IMG/VR virus record: IMGVR_UViG_3300046002_005270
Span: 1-47,709 of that record
Strand: one strand, 5' to 3'
DNA: 47,709 nt
From: a virus
Under the pieces are notes generated by a model, which was given only the letters and a program-made list of their open reading frames with translations, had not been told where the DNA came from and ran no database searches. A program made the position numbers and the translations under genes. Of the stretch, positions 26,746 to 35,703 are shown one piece after another (the first letter of the stretch is position 1; each line of letters begins with the position of its first letter).

Positions 26746-27816
26746 ATGGCTAAACAAAAAACAGAAAGCCTTTCCGGTAAAGTCGGAAAGGCCATTACTG
26801 GCACCTTCTCACTTGATAAGTTTAAAAAAGGTAAAAATCTAGGACAAAGTTCATCTAACTTTAAACCTCAAGCTTGGATTAATTTTTCTGAGCCTGTAAA
26901 AGAAATGTTAGAAATGCCTGGTATTCCTAAAGGACATATCACTTTAGTTAGAGGTCATAGTAATACAGGTAAAACTACCTTATTAATTGAAGCCGCTATT
27001 GAAGCTCAAAAGACACAAGTATTACCTGTTATTATTATCACTGAGATGAAACATAGCTGGGAACATTGGTCAGCAATGGGATTTGATTTAGGTGAAACAG
27101 TCGATGAGGAAGGAAATAAAGAATATAATGGTTTCTTCTTATATGCAGATAGAGAACAATTACAATCTATTGAAGATGTAGCTTCTTTTATTGCTGACTT
27201 ATTAGATGAACAGAAAAAAGGTAACTTACCTTATGACTTATTATTCTTATGGGATTCAATCGGTTCTATACCATGTCAAATGTCTATAGATAAGAATACT
27301 AACTCTCCAATGTGGAACGCAGGAGCAATGTCTCAACAATTTGCTAATTTCATCAATCAGAGAATTATTATGTCTCGTAAAGAATCACAATCTTATACTA
27401 ATACAATGCTTTGTGTAAATAAAGTATGGGTAGAACCAGCTTTAATGCCAATGGCTCAACCTAAATTAAGAAATAAGGGAGGTGATAGTATGTTTTTTGA
27501 TGCTTCATTCATTATCACATTTGGTAACGTAACTAGTCCTGGTACTCAAAAAGTTAAAGCTACTAAAAATGGTAAAGAAATTGAATTTGCACTTAAAACT
27601 AAAGTTTCTTGTGATAAAAATCACGTAACAGGAGTTACAGCTAAAGGAACTATTGTAAGTACCGCTCACGGGTTTATTAAAAATTCACCTAATGAGATTC
27701 AAAAATATAAAAAAGAACACTCTAAAAATTGGGCTAATATTTTAGGAAGCGATGATTTCGATATCGTGGAAGAAGAAAACCTTGATTTCTTAGGAGTAGA
27801 CACATCAGAAGTTTAA
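26746..27816 (+). CDS. uvsX: RecA-like recombinase, UvsX
   Basis: A 356-residue RecA/UvsX protein. Walker A GHSNTGKT is at residues 70-77. The Walker B strand is DLLFLWDSIGSIPCQ, followed by AMSQQFANFINQRI and a loop L2-type region QPKLRNKGGDSMFFDA. It forms filaments on SSB-coated DNA for recombination-dependent replication and repair. It sits between SSB and a FEN-type nuclease. Confidence 0.92.
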   Translation: MAKQKTESLSGKVGKAITGTFSLDKFKKGKNLGQSSSNFKPQAWINFSEPVKEMLEMPGIPKGHITLVRGHSNTGKTTLLIEAAIEAQKTQVLPVIIITEMKHSWEHWSAMGFDLGETVDEEGNKEYNGFFLYADREQLQSIEDVASFIADLLDEQKKGNLPYDLLFLWDSIGSIPCQMSIDKNTNSPMWNAGAMSQQFANFINQRIIMSRKESQSYTNTMLCVNKVWVEPALMPMAQPKLRNKGGDSMFFDASFIITFGNVTSPGTQKVKATKNGKEIEFALKTKVSCDKNHVTGVTAKGTIVSTAHGFIKNSPNEIQKYKKEHSKNWANILGSDDFDIVEEENLDFLGVDTSEV

Positions 27817-27818
27817 TT

Positions 27819-28844
27819 ATGAGTTATAAATCACTTTTAGATAATATAAAAGAAGATACAACTACCGAAGCCCTACATTTAAATAGTAGGGTTTTGTTAG
27901 TTGACAGTATGAACACGTTCATGAGATCATTTGCTGTTATTAACAGTATGAATACTCAAGGAACCCATATTGGAGGTATGGTTGGTTTTTTAAGATCATT
28001 AGCTTACGCTGTGAATTTAATTCAACCTACAAGAGTAATATGTGTATTTGATGGTGAAGGTAACACAACCAATAGAAAAAATTTATACTCTGATTATAAA
28101 GGTAATAGAAAATTAAAACGTATCACTAACTGGTCTTCATTTGATGATTTAGCTGATGAATCAGCTTCAATGTCTCAACAAATGTTAAGATTAGTGGATT
28201 ACTTACATCAACTACCTGTAAGTATCATAACTCGTGATAAATTAGAAGCCGATGATATAATCGGTTATTTAGCCCCTAAATTTGACCAAGCTGTTATTAT
28301 GTCAGCCGATCAAGATTTCTTACAATTATGTAGTGATAGTATTCAAGTATACTCTCCTATTAAAAAGAAATTTTATGGTCCTAAAGAAGTATTTGATGAG
28401 TATGGATTATGGCCTCAAAACTTTATTAACTATAAAGTATTAATGGGTGATACTTCAGATAATTTACCTGGAGTAAAAGGATTAGGTCCTAAAAAATTAT
28501 TTAAACTCTTTCCTGAATTAGTTGGGGAAGAAAAAGTAACTCTAAAAGAAATAATTCAGAAGGGTTATGATAAAAATGAAGAAAACGGAATTTATGGTAA
28601 TGTATGGAATTTTAGACAACAATTAATAGTTAATGAACAATTAATGTCTTTAGAAGATCCTAACATCCCTGATTACGATATAGAAGTATTAGAAAAATTA
28701 TTAACAACTGAACCATACTCATTAAATCAGGCTAGATTTTTACAGTTACATAGTTCCGATCTATTAGAGAGACAAATCTCCCCCAACGTAGAGTTTTGGA
28801 TTCAGAATAATTTTTTATATCTTACAAAATATAAACACAAATAA
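27819..28844 (+). CDS. 5'-3' exonuclease / RNase H of the FEN family
   Basis: A 341-residue flap/5' nuclease. It has VDSMNTFMRSFA, VICVFDGEGNTTNRKNLYSDYK, LEADDIIGYLA, MSADQDFLQLC, and a helix-hairpin-helix segment GDTSDNLPGVKGLGPKK. The acidic metal-binding residues are all present. Expected role: removal of RNA primers and flaps, supplying the activity missing from the polymerase at 23999. It starts 2 nt after uvsX. Confidence 0.93.
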   Translation: MSYKSLLDNIKEDTTTEALHLNSRVLLVDSMNTFMRSFAVINSMNTQGTHIGGMVGFLRSLAYAVNLIQPTRVICVFDGEGNTTNRKNLYSDYKGNRKLKRITNWSSFDDLADESASMSQQMLRLVDYLHQLPVSIITRDKLEADDIIGYLAPKFDQAVIMSADQDFLQLCSDSIQVYSPIKKKFYGPKEVFDEYGLWPQNFINYKVLMGDTSDNLPGVKGLGPKKLFKLFPELVGEEKVTLKEIIQKGYDKNEENGIYGNVWNFRQQLIVNEQLMSLEDPNIPDYDIEVLEKLLTTEPYSLNQARFLQLHSSDLLERQISPNVEFWIQNNFLYLTKYKHK

Positions 28845-28849
28845 AAGTT

Positions 28850-29050
28850 ATGGAAGACGAATTAGAAAATTGGCAAAGAGTTCAATATAGAATGGACGAA
28901 GAAGGAATTGGTTATTGTTTTGAAGGCTATAGTGATTGGAAAGAAATAAAAGATGAAAAGTTCCATGAATTGAGATTAGGTTTTTTAAAATCAATGAATG
29001 ATTTAAGAGAATATGTTAACAATCAAGTAGAAACACTTGAATCTAAATAA
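28850..29050 (+). CDS. Conserved small protein of the replication unit
   Basis: A 66-residue acidic helical protein: YRMDEEGIGYCFEGYSDWKEI then DEKFHELRLGFLKSM and a coiled C-terminus. Related short proteins sit between replication genes in other Bacteroidota phages. Function unknown. Confidence 0.62.
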   Translation: MEDELENWQRVQYRMDEEGIGYCFEGYSDWKEIKDEKFHELRLGFLKSMNDLREYVNNQVETLESK

Positions 29051-29061
29051 AAGTTATATAA

Positions 29062-30441
29062 ATGGTTGCATTTGCTAGTCTAAAAGATTATGGCCCAACA
29101 TTTCAAGTAAAGGTCATAAGTTCTTTATTAAAAAACAAAAATTTTCTACTTAACGTAAGAGACATTACAGATGAAGCTCATTTTGAACATCCTGGTATTA
29201 AATGGATTTTAACAGAAACCTTAAAATACTTTGATAAGTTTCACACAACACCAACACTTGATACTTTAAAAATTGAGGTTAAAAAAATTGATAATGACAT
29301 TTTACAGACTGCTGTAAAAGAACAGTTAAAATTGATTTACACTACTCAATATGATGATCAAGAATATGTTGAAGAAGAATTTGCTAATTTCTGTAAAAAC
29401 CAATTACTAAAAAACGCATTACTTGATTCAGTAGATTTATTAAAAAGTGGTCATTATGATGATATCAGATTATTAATTGATAATGCTTTAAAAGCAGGTT
29501 CTGATAAGAATTTAGGTCATGAGTATATTAAAGATATTGAAGATAGATATCGTTCTGAAAGTAGAAAAGTAGTACCTTCACCTTGGCCTCTAATTAATGA
29601 TTTATTACAAGGTGGATTAGGTAATGGAGATTTTGGTTTAATATTTGGTGGTCCTGGAGGAGGAAAATCATGGGCCTTAGTAGCGTTAGGAGCATTTGCA
29701 GCTCAATTAGGTTATAAAGTAATACATTATACTTTAGAATTAGGCGAAGCTTATGTTGGTAAGAGATATGACGCTTTTTATACTAATATAAGTGTTAGTG
29801 AAGTAAGTTCTAATAAGGATAAAGTTATAGAAGCTTTAAAAGACATGGAAGATAATGTTATTATCAAAGAATTTGCACCTAAAGTAGCATCACTTACTAC
29901 TATTAAATCTCATATCCAGAAAACAAAAGATTTAGGTTTTAAACCAGATTTAATCTTAATTGATTATGTTGATTTATTAAAAGCTCCATCTAAACGTAAT
30001 AGAGATAAAAAAGAAGAAATTGATGATCTTTATTATGGTACTAAAGGATTAGCTAAAGAATTAGATTTACCAGTTTGGTCTGTATCTCAAGTAAATAGAG
30101 CAGGTGCTAAAGATGAAGTAGTTGAAGGAGATAAAGCAGCAGGTTCTTATGATAAAATGATGGTTATTGATTTTGGTATGTCTCAATCTAGATTAAGAAA
30201 AGACAAAACTAATGGGACTGGAAGATTTCATATTATGAAAAACAGATATGGAATGGATGGAATGACATATTTTGCTGAAATTGATACTTCAACAGGTCAC
30301 ATCATAATGGACGAAAGGGAGTTCATTGAAGAATCTCCATCTGAAAGTAATAAATCTCCATTCGGAGGAATCACAGATAGTGAGAAAAACACAATGGGAA
30401 ATTTATTCAAAAATTTCAGCTTATCAGATAATAACACTTAA
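29062..30441 (+). CDS. gp41: Replicative DNA helicase, DnaB/gp41-like
   Basis: A 459-residue DnaB-family helicase. The N-terminal helical domain (about 1-150) precedes a RecA fold with Walker A GGPGGGKS at residues 196-203, Walker B LILIDYVDLL, and the SVSQVNRAGAKDE and GSYDKMMVIDFGMSQSR motifs. The arginine-containing RFHIMKNRYGMDG is near the C-terminus. It should unwind the replication fork as a hexamer on the lagging strand. Acidic Ser-rich tail. Confidence 0.93.
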   Translation: MVAFASLKDYGPTFQVKVISSLLKNKNFLLNVRDITDEAHFEHPGIKWILTETLKYFDKFHTTPTLDTLKIEVKKIDNDILQTAVKEQLKLIYTTQYDDQEYVEEEFANFCKNQLLKNALLDSVDLLKSGHYDDIRLLIDNALKAGSDKNLGHEYIKDIEDRYRSESRKVVPSPWPLINDLLQGGLGNGDFGLIFGGPGGGKSWALVALGAFAAQLGYKVIHYTLELGEAYVGKRYDAFYTNISVSEVSSNKDKVIEALKDMEDNVIIKEFAPKVASLTTIKSHIQKTKDLGFKPDLILIDYVDLLKAPSKRNRDKKEEIDDLYYGTKGLAKELDLPVWSVSQVNRAGAKDEVVEGDKAAGSYDKMMVIDFGMSQSRLRKDKTNGTGRFHIMKNRYGMDGMTYFAEIDTSTGHIIMDEREFIEESPSESNKSPFGGITDSEKNTMGNLFKNFSLSDNNT

Positions 30442-30453
30442 TATTTATAGACC
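30440..30453 (+). promoter_or_regulatory. Candidate late promoter motif
   Basis: AATATTTATAGACC after the helicase stop codon, 26 nt before the nrdB ATG; matches the core TATTTATA. Confidence 0.48.
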
Positions 30454-30479
30454 CATCTTTTAAAATTTAAAGAAAAAAC

Positions 30480-31460
30480 ATGAGAGACATTACAAAAGAA
30501 AGAGTGGTTTATAAACCATTTGAATACACTGAAGCACATGACTTCTGGTTAAAACAACATCAAGCGCATTGGCTTCACACGGAAGTTCCTATGATGTCTG
30601 ATGTAAATGATTGGAAACAAAACCTATCAGAAACCGAAAAAAACATTATAGGTTCTATTTTAAAAGGTTTTGCTCAAACTGAAACAGTAGTAAACGATTA
30701 CTGGACAAATTTAGTTACATCTTGGTTCAGAAAGCCAGAAATTATCAAAATGGCTGTTACTTTTGGAGCCTTTGAAACAATTCATGCCGAGGCTTATTCA
30801 TTATTAAACGAAGAATTAGGATTAGATAACTTTTCTGAATTTTTAGAAGATGAAGCTACAATGGCTAAGATTCAAGGTTTAATGGATGTAAGAGATTCAC
30901 ATACTGGTGAAATTGATTGGGCTGAAAGAGCCAAATCATTAGCAATATTTTCAGCATTCACTGAAGGAGTAAATTTATTTTCATCATTTGCAGTTTTATT
31001 ATCTTTTAAACTTGATAATAAAATGAAAGGAGTGGGAACTATAGTAGAATGGTCAATTAGAGATGAATCATTACATTCAGAAGCAGGATGTTGGTTATTC
31101 AGAACTTTAATGCAAGAAAAACCTGAACTTAATACATCTGAATTAAAAAAGGATATTGAGGAAGCAGCTAGATTATCTTTAAAACTAGAACTAGACTTTA
31201 TTGATAAAGTCTATGAAATGGGGGATTTACCAAGTTGCCCTAAATATGATCTAGTATCATTTATTAAATATCGTACTAACACTAAAATGCAAGACTTGGG
31301 TTACGAATCTATTATCACTGATGTGGATCAAGAAGCTGTAAAAAGAATGAAATGGTTTGATAGTCTATCAGCTGGTAAACAACACACCGATTTCTTCAGC
31401 ACAAGGGTGACTAATTACTCAAAAGGAACACAAAATTGGGATGTTAGTGATATATTTTAG
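30480..31460 (+). CDS. nrdB: Ribonucleotide reductase beta subunit (class I)
   Basis: A 326-residue R2 protein that makes the radical used for dNTP synthesis. Ligands in order: helix GFAQTETVV (first carboxylate), FETIHAEAY with E99, H102 and the radical-site Tyr106, TEGVNLF (E162), and RDESLH (E196, H199). All diiron ligands and the tyrosine are present, so it should be active. It pairs with NrdA at 32033; the two are separated by a homing endonuclease gene. Confidence 0.93.
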   Translation: MRDITKERVVYKPFEYTEAHDFWLKQHQAHWLHTEVPMMSDVNDWKQNLSETEKNIIGSILKGFAQTETVVNDYWTNLVTSWFRKPEIIKMAVTFGAFETIHAEAYSLLNEELGLDNFSEFLEDEATMAKIQGLMDVRDSHTGEIDWAERAKSLAIFSAFTEGVNLFSSFAVLLSFKLDNKMKGVGTIVEWSIRDESLHSEAGCWLFRTLMQEKPELNTSELKKDIEEAARLSLKLELDFIDKVYEMGDLPSCPKYDLVSFIKYRTNTKMQDLGYESIITDVDQEAVKRMKWFDSLSAGKQHTDFFSTRVTNYSKGTQNWDVSDIF

Positions 31461-31480
31461 TCTACTATTTGTCCTTTTAG

Positions 31481-31495
31481 TATATTTATAATAAA
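31481..31495 (+). promoter_or_regulatory. Candidate late promoter motif
   Basis: TATATTTATAATAAA, exact core, 9 nt before the start of the HNH endonuclease gene inserted between nrdB and nrdA. Confidence 0.58.
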
Positions 31496-31504
31496 ATCAT
31501 AAGT

Positions 31505-32011
31505 ATGAGAACTAAAAAATGTACTAAATGTAAAGAGATTAAAAATGTTGATGAATTTTATTGGAGGAAAACAAGAAATAATTTTTCACCAAAATGTAAA
31601 ATTTGTTGGACTGAAGATTCTATAACATATAATCAAAACCATAAAGAAGAAAGACAAGAATATTTAAAAGAATGGGTAAAGGATAATGATGATTATCGTA
31701 AATATCAAAGAGAATATAAACGTAAATCAACACCTCAAAAGAAAATTATTTTTAATTTACGAAATAGAGTATATAAATTAATGTTAAAAGAAACCCAATC
31801 TCAAAAAACCTTAGAACTTATAGGATGCTCAAAAGAAGAATTTATGAACCATTTAGAAAAACAATTCACTTCAAAAATGAATTGGGATAATTATGGAACA
31901 TATTGGGAAGTAGATCATATATTACCTCTAAGTAAAGGAGGAACAATCCATTGGTCTAATTCTCAACCATTAACTATATCAGAAAATAGGAAAAAAAGTA
32001 ATAAAATATAA
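31505..32011 (+). CDS. HNH homing endonuclease between nrdB and nrdA
   Basis: A 168-residue nuclease. The N-terminal zinc-finger-like part has CTKC...CKIC pairs (KKCTKCKEI, PKCKICW). A basic helical linker leads to the HNH motif, WEVDHILPLSKGG then HWSNSQPLTISENRKKSN. Free-standing HNH genes of this kind invade conserved phage genes such as nrd. It carries its own late-type motif, as homing endonuclease genes in T4 often do. Confidence 0.85.
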   Translation: MRTKKCTKCKEIKNVDEFYWRKTRNNFSPKCKICWTEDSITYNQNHKEERQEYLKEWVKDNDDYRKYQREYKRKSTPQKKIIFNLRNRVYKLMLKETQSQKTLELIGCSKEEFMNHLEKQFTSKMNWDNYGTYWEVDHILPLSKGGTIHWSNSQPLTISENRKKSNKI

Positions 32012-32032
32012 AAATAAATTAATTAAATATAA

Positions 32033-33748
32033 ATGGATAATAATAGTTTAATGTCAAATATAGATGAATGGGTAATTGGTCGTGACTATCCTGAATGGAT
32101 GGACGAAATATCATTAGCAACAATTAGCAAGGGATACTTGTTACCAGGAGAAACACCTAAAAAAGCATACAGAAGAGTAGCAGCAGCTACTGCAATGAGA
32201 TTAAACAGACCTGATTTAGAAAATAAATTCTTTAAAATTATTTGGAATGGTTGGTTAGGTTTAGCATCCCCAGTTTTATCAAACATGGGTACAGATAGAG
32301 GTTTACCAATTTCATGTTTTGGTGTAGATACACCGGATTCTATACGAGGAATAGGCTTAACTAACGCTGAACTAATGAAGTTGACATCTGTTGGTGGAGG
32401 AGTAGGTATTAGTTTATCTCGCATTAGACCACGTGGAAGAGAAATTAAAGGTAATGGTAAATCTGAAGGAGTAGTGCCTTGGGCTAAAATTTATGATTCA
32501 ACTATTATTGCTACTAATCAAGGTAATGTTAGAAGAGGAGCAGCATCTGTTAATTTAGATATTAACCATTTAGACATTGATGAATTTTTAGAAATTAGAA
32601 GACCAAAAGGTGACCCAAACAGACAATGTTTGAATTTACATCAATGTGTTGTTGTAGATGATGCCTTTATGAGAAAATTAGAATCAAGAGACCAAGCATC
32701 AATGGAACGTTGGGCTAAGATTTTAAAAGCTAGAATGGAAACAGGAGAACCTTACATTATGTTTAAAGATAATGTGAATAAAGCAAATCCTATCGCTTAT
32801 ATGATGAATAATCTTGATGTTTCAATGACTAACATTTGTACTGAGATTACTTTACATACAGATGAAGAACATTCATTTATTTGTTGTTTATCTTCATTAA
32901 ATTTAGCTAAATATGATGAGTGGAAAGATACAGATACAGTTCAATTAGCAATTTACTTCTTAGATGGGGTAATGCAAGAATTTATTGAAAAAACAAGTGG
33001 TAAAGAAAGTATGGTTAGAACTAATAACCACGCTAAAAAAGGTAGAGCATTAGGATTAGGAGTAATGGGATGGCATACATTCTTACAACAAAAAGAATTA
33101 CCATTTAATTCAATTGCATCAACTGCTCACACTCACAATATCTTCAGTAAAATTAAAAATGATGCAGAAGCTGCTTCAAGACAGTTAGCTGTAGAGTATG
33201 GAGAACCATTATGGTGTAGAGGTACAGGAATGAGAAATACTCACTTATTAGCTATTGCACCTACAGTATCTAACTCAGTAATTACAGGAGGAATTTCAGC
33301 AGGAATTGAACCATTACCAGCTAACATTTATACTTTTAATGGTGCTAAAGGTACTTTTATTAGAAAAAATAAAGTGTTAGAAAACATGTTAGAAAGTAAA
33401 GGTCAAAATAAAGATGAGTATTGGGACCAAATGTTAAGAGACAATGGTAGTGTATTAGGTTTACCGGATAGTGTTTTATCACCTGATGAAAAGGAATTAT
33501 TTTTAACATTCCCTGAAATTAATCAGTTAGAATTAGTTAGACAAGCTGCTATTAGACAAAGATATATTGATCAAACTCAATCTTTAAATTTATCATTTGA
33601 CCCTAATGATTCACCAAAATGGATTAATCAGGTTCACATGGAAGCCCATAAATTAGGTATTAAAACACTTTATTACTTAAGAACTGATTCAGTAATTAAA
33701 GGTGATTTAGGATCACGCCAAGCTGAGTGTAATTCATGTGATGGATAG
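32033..33748 (+). CDS. nrdA: Ribonucleotide reductase alpha subunit (class I), short form
   Basis: A 571-residue catalytic subunit. Active-site residues are C95 in ISCFGVD, N267-C269-E271 in NICTEI, the partner C285 in CCLSSLN, the radical-transfer tyrosines Y547-Y548 in LYYLRT, and the C-terminal shuttle C566-C569. Compared with 761 residues in E. coli it lacks the N-terminal ATP-cone, so it should not be switched off by dATP through that site. It is followed by a hairpin. No promoter is visible in the 21 nt upstream, so it depends on reading through from upstream. Confidence 0.93.
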   Translation: MDNNSLMSNIDEWVIGRDYPEWMDEISLATISKGYLLPGETPKKAYRRVAAATAMRLNRPDLENKFFKIIWNGWLGLASPVLSNMGTDRGLPISCFGVDTPDSIRGIGLTNAELMKLTSVGGGVGISLSRIRPRGREIKGNGKSEGVVPWAKIYDSTIIATNQGNVRRGAASVNLDINHLDIDEFLEIRRPKGDPNRQCLNLHQCVVVDDAFMRKLESRDQASMERWAKILKARMETGEPYIMFKDNVNKANPIAYMMNNLDVSMTNICTEITLHTDEEHSFICCLSSLNLAKYDEWKDTDTVQLAIYFLDGVMQEFIEKTSGKESMVRTNNHAKKGRALGLGVMGWHTFLQQKELPFNSIASTAHTHNIFSKIKNDAEAASRQLAVEYGEPLWCRGTGMRNTHLLAIAPTVSNSVITGGISAGIEPLPANIYTFNGAKGTFIRKNKVLENMLESKGQNKDEYWDQMLRDNGSVLGLPDSVLSPDEKELFLTFPEINQLELVRQAAIRQRYIDQTQSLNLSFDPNDSPKWINQVHMEAHKLGIKTLYYLRTDSVIKGDLGSRQAECNSCDG

Positions 33749-33771
33749 AATTAATTTATTATTTTTAAAAA

Positions 33772-33796
33772 GAAAGCCCCTATATTAGGGGCTTTC
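33772..33796 (+). terminator. Hairpin after nrdA
   Basis: GAAAGCCCC / GGGGCTTTC 9-bp stem with a TATATTA loop. No strong T-run follows, so it may act as a terminator in either direction (A-run upstream) or as a 3' stabiliser. Confidence 0.72.
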
Positions 33797-33811
33797 AATA
33801 TTTATTGTAAA
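33797..33811 (+). promoter_or_regulatory. Candidate late promoter motif
   Basis: AATATTTATTGTAAA directly after the nrdA hairpin, 63 nt before the first gene of the lysis module, a longer leader than elsewhere. Confidence 0.5.
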
Positions 33812-33874
33812 TAATGTTTATATAAATCTGTTTTATTAACTAGGTTATCCTAATTTAACTTAAATAAAAATATT

Positions 33875-34117
33875 ATGGCATTTAAAGACATTTTTAAAAA
33901 ATCAAGTGATTATAATGAAAAAACTATAATAGGTTTTCTTTCATTCACAGTTATGGTAGGAGCAATTGTAGTAGACTTGGTAACAGGTTACTTAGGGAGA
34001 GCATTAGAATTAAATGAATATATATTTGATGCTTTTATGTACATTACATTAGGGTCATTTCTTCCTGATGTAATTGAAAAATTTGCTGGTTTTAGAGGAA
34101 ATAAAAAATCTGAATAA
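33875..34117 (+). CDS. Small two-helix membrane protein (holin-like candidate)
   Basis: An 80-residue protein with membrane segments at about 18-38 (IIGFLSFTVMVGAIVVDLVTG) and 50-66 (IFDAFMYITLGSFLPDV) and charged ends. It begins a run of small membrane genes leading to the endolysin, which is the main reason to consider a holin or antiholin role. Confidence 0.55.
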   Translation: MAFKDIFKKSSDYNEKTIIGFLSFTVMVGAIVVDLVTGYLGRALELNEYIFDAFMYITLGSFLPDVIEKFAGFRGNKKSE

Positions 34118-34128
34118 AACCAAAAATC

Positions 34129-34524
34129 TTGAAAAACTTAAATGAATTTATACCTGCATTTTTAAATGGAGGGTGGGTAGTATTACTAATAGGTGCAGCA
34201 GGAATGATTGCCCGATTAGTGACTTCTTCGTCCCCTGAAGAAACTAGCGCTAATAATATTGTTAAAAATATCATAGCTGCTATGATTACCTCTCTATTAG
34301 CTTGGTTTATCCTAGAACAATTTGAAATAGGTTCCTTATATAAGGCTTTAATCTATGGTTTAGGCGGGTTAAATTCACCAGAAATCTTAAGTGGAATTTT
34401 AAAAATATCCACATCATTCTCAAATAATCCTGGTGAGTTCCTTTCAAACATAAAATCAGGTAAAGTACAAACACCTTCTAAAAGGAATACGAAAGTTACA
34501 AAAAGACCAGTTAAAAGAAAATAA
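34129..34524 (+). CDS. LydA-like holin candidate
   Basis: A 131-residue membrane protein with a TTG start; the nearby ATG at 34142 is out of frame. The pattern NGGWVVLLIGAAGMIARLV, then IIAAMITSLLAWFIL and ALIYGLGGLNSPEIL resembles LydA-type phage holins: two to three helices and a Gly-rich third segment. It ends in a strongly basic tail (PSKRNTKVTKRPVKRK). Likely forms membrane lesions that release or activate the endolysin at 35704. Confidence 0.6.
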   Translation: MKNLNEFIPAFLNGGWVVLLIGAAGMIARLVTSSSPEETSANNIVKNIIAAMITSLLAWFILEQFEIGSLYKALIYGLGGLNSPEILSGILKISTSFSNNPGEFLSNIKSGKVQTPSKRNTKVTKRPVKRK

Positions 34525-34528
34525 TCAT

Positions 34529-35230
34529 ATGAACAATCAAAAAACATTTATGTTAGTTCTAACCTCAATCGTTTTACTTATTGCAGGTTATGGAATTTAT
34601 GTAGAGAAGAATATTAAAGCTTCTGCTACAACAATCTTAGAGGATAGGCTAAAACCTGTACCTCTTATCTCTCACAGATTTGATTACTACGGAACTACTA
34701 TCCAGGATAACTTTTCAAGTAATGTAGTTAACTATGAACAATTACTAGCCAATAGAGGGGAAATGGAAAGAGTAAAGAGAGAAACAGAAGAAGGTTGGAA
34801 TGCTTACAAAGAAACTTACTTAACTCCTGAAGAAGCAAAATTAGTAGAACGTGCTCAAAAAGGAATGGATGAGGCTGATGCTTTGGTTAGTTTATTATTA
34901 GAAAAAGCAGTTACTGATAGAAAAGCAGTAGATAGTATTCTAAAAACTGGAATATTAAATGAAAAAATTACTCCTGTACTTGACGATACCAATGCTTTAA
35001 TGGATTTACAAACTGAGGTTGGTAAACAAGAAACTATCAAAATGATTGAATTACTTAAAAACTTTTCAAATTTTATGATGGGTGCCTTAGCTTTAGCAAT
35101 TGTATTGTTAGGTTCTATAGTATACCCAATGATAAAGAAGCCAAAAGAACAACCTAAAACAAGAAGAAAAGCTCCTGTTAAAAAACCAGCGGCTAGAAAA
35201 ACAACACCTAGAAAAACTGTTAAAAAATAA
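34529..35230 (+). CDS. Membrane protein with four-helix-bundle chemoreceptor-like sensor domain
   Basis: A 233-residue protein. Membrane segment 1 is at about 7-24 (MLVLTSIVLLIAGYGIYV). Helices of an outside domain follow (about 40-180) with the features of 4HB_MCP ligand-binding domains: VPLISHRFDYYG, NRGEMERVKRETEEGWNAYKETYLTPEE and ERAQKGMDEADALVSLL. Membrane segment 2 is at about 182-200. Instead of HAMP and signalling domains it ends in a 33-residue Lys/Pro/Ala-rich tail (KKPAARKTTPRKTVKK). It overlaps the next gene by one base. In the lysis module, a sensor of external or periplasmic signals that tunes lysis timing is possible (inference). Confidence 0.65.
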   Translation: MNNQKTFMLVLTSIVLLIAGYGIYVEKNIKASATTILEDRLKPVPLISHRFDYYGTTIQDNFSSNVVNYEQLLANRGEMERVKRETEEGWNAYKETYLTPEEAKLVERAQKGMDEADALVSLLLEKAVTDRKAVDSILKTGILNEKITPVLDDTNALMDLQTEVGKQETIKMIELLKNFSNFMMGALALAIVLLGSIVYPMIKKPKEQPKTRRKAPVKKPAARKTTPRKTVKK

Positions 35231-35670
35231 TGAAAAAACTTTTTATCTTTTTTATATTTTTAATATCTTTTATGAGCTATTCTCAAGCTAAATATTATGT
35301 ATGTTTTGCTCCAAATATAGCTTTTAATTCAACCACCCAAGATCCTAAAAACTTATTAGGATGTAACATAGAAATAGGTAAGTATGTAGGAAATACCTCT
35401 ATAGGAATTACAACAGGCCTATTTTCCATAGAAAGCAAATCACTATATTCAGAATTAATTGTCACTGTACCTATAAGTAAAGAATATCCAATTTCAATGT
35501 CAGCAGGAGTAGGATGGTTTTATTTCCAAAAAGATATTACAATGGAATATGATATTAACTATACCTTTAGTATCAAAGATGATCTATCACTTATAATAAC
35601 ATTAAATAATCAAAGTGCCTTTGGTACTACTTCACAAGCTTTTTGCATAGGATTAAATAAGGATTTTTAA
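35230..35670 (+). CDS. Secreted, beta-barrel-like outer membrane protein
   Basis: A 146-residue protein with a clear signal peptide (KKLFIFFIFLISFMSYSQA, cleavage probably after SQA). Alternating beta strands follow (IEIGKYVGNTSIGITTGLF, MSAGVGWFYF, FSIKDDLSLIITLNN), and it ends in aromatic Phe (LNKDF), as many outer-membrane barrels do. The start codon overlaps the sensor-like gene (TAATG). It may alter the host surface during infection or help lysis; neither is proven by the sequence. Confidence 0.6.
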   Translation: MKKLFIFFIFLISFMSYSQAKYYVCFAPNIAFNSTTQDPKNLLGCNIEIGKYVGNTSIGITTGLFSIESKSLYSELIVTVPISKEYPISMSAGVGWFYFQKDITMEYDINYTFSIKDDLSLIITLNNQSAFGTTSQAFCIGLNKDF

Positions 35671-35673
35671 TTG

Positions 35674-35688
35674 AATATTTATTACAAA
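35674..35688 (+). promoter_or_regulatory. Candidate late promoter motif
   Basis: AATATTTATTACAAA, 15 nt before the endolysin ATG. Confidence 0.55.
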
Positions 35689-35703
35689 TAAAAACCATAT
35701 AGT

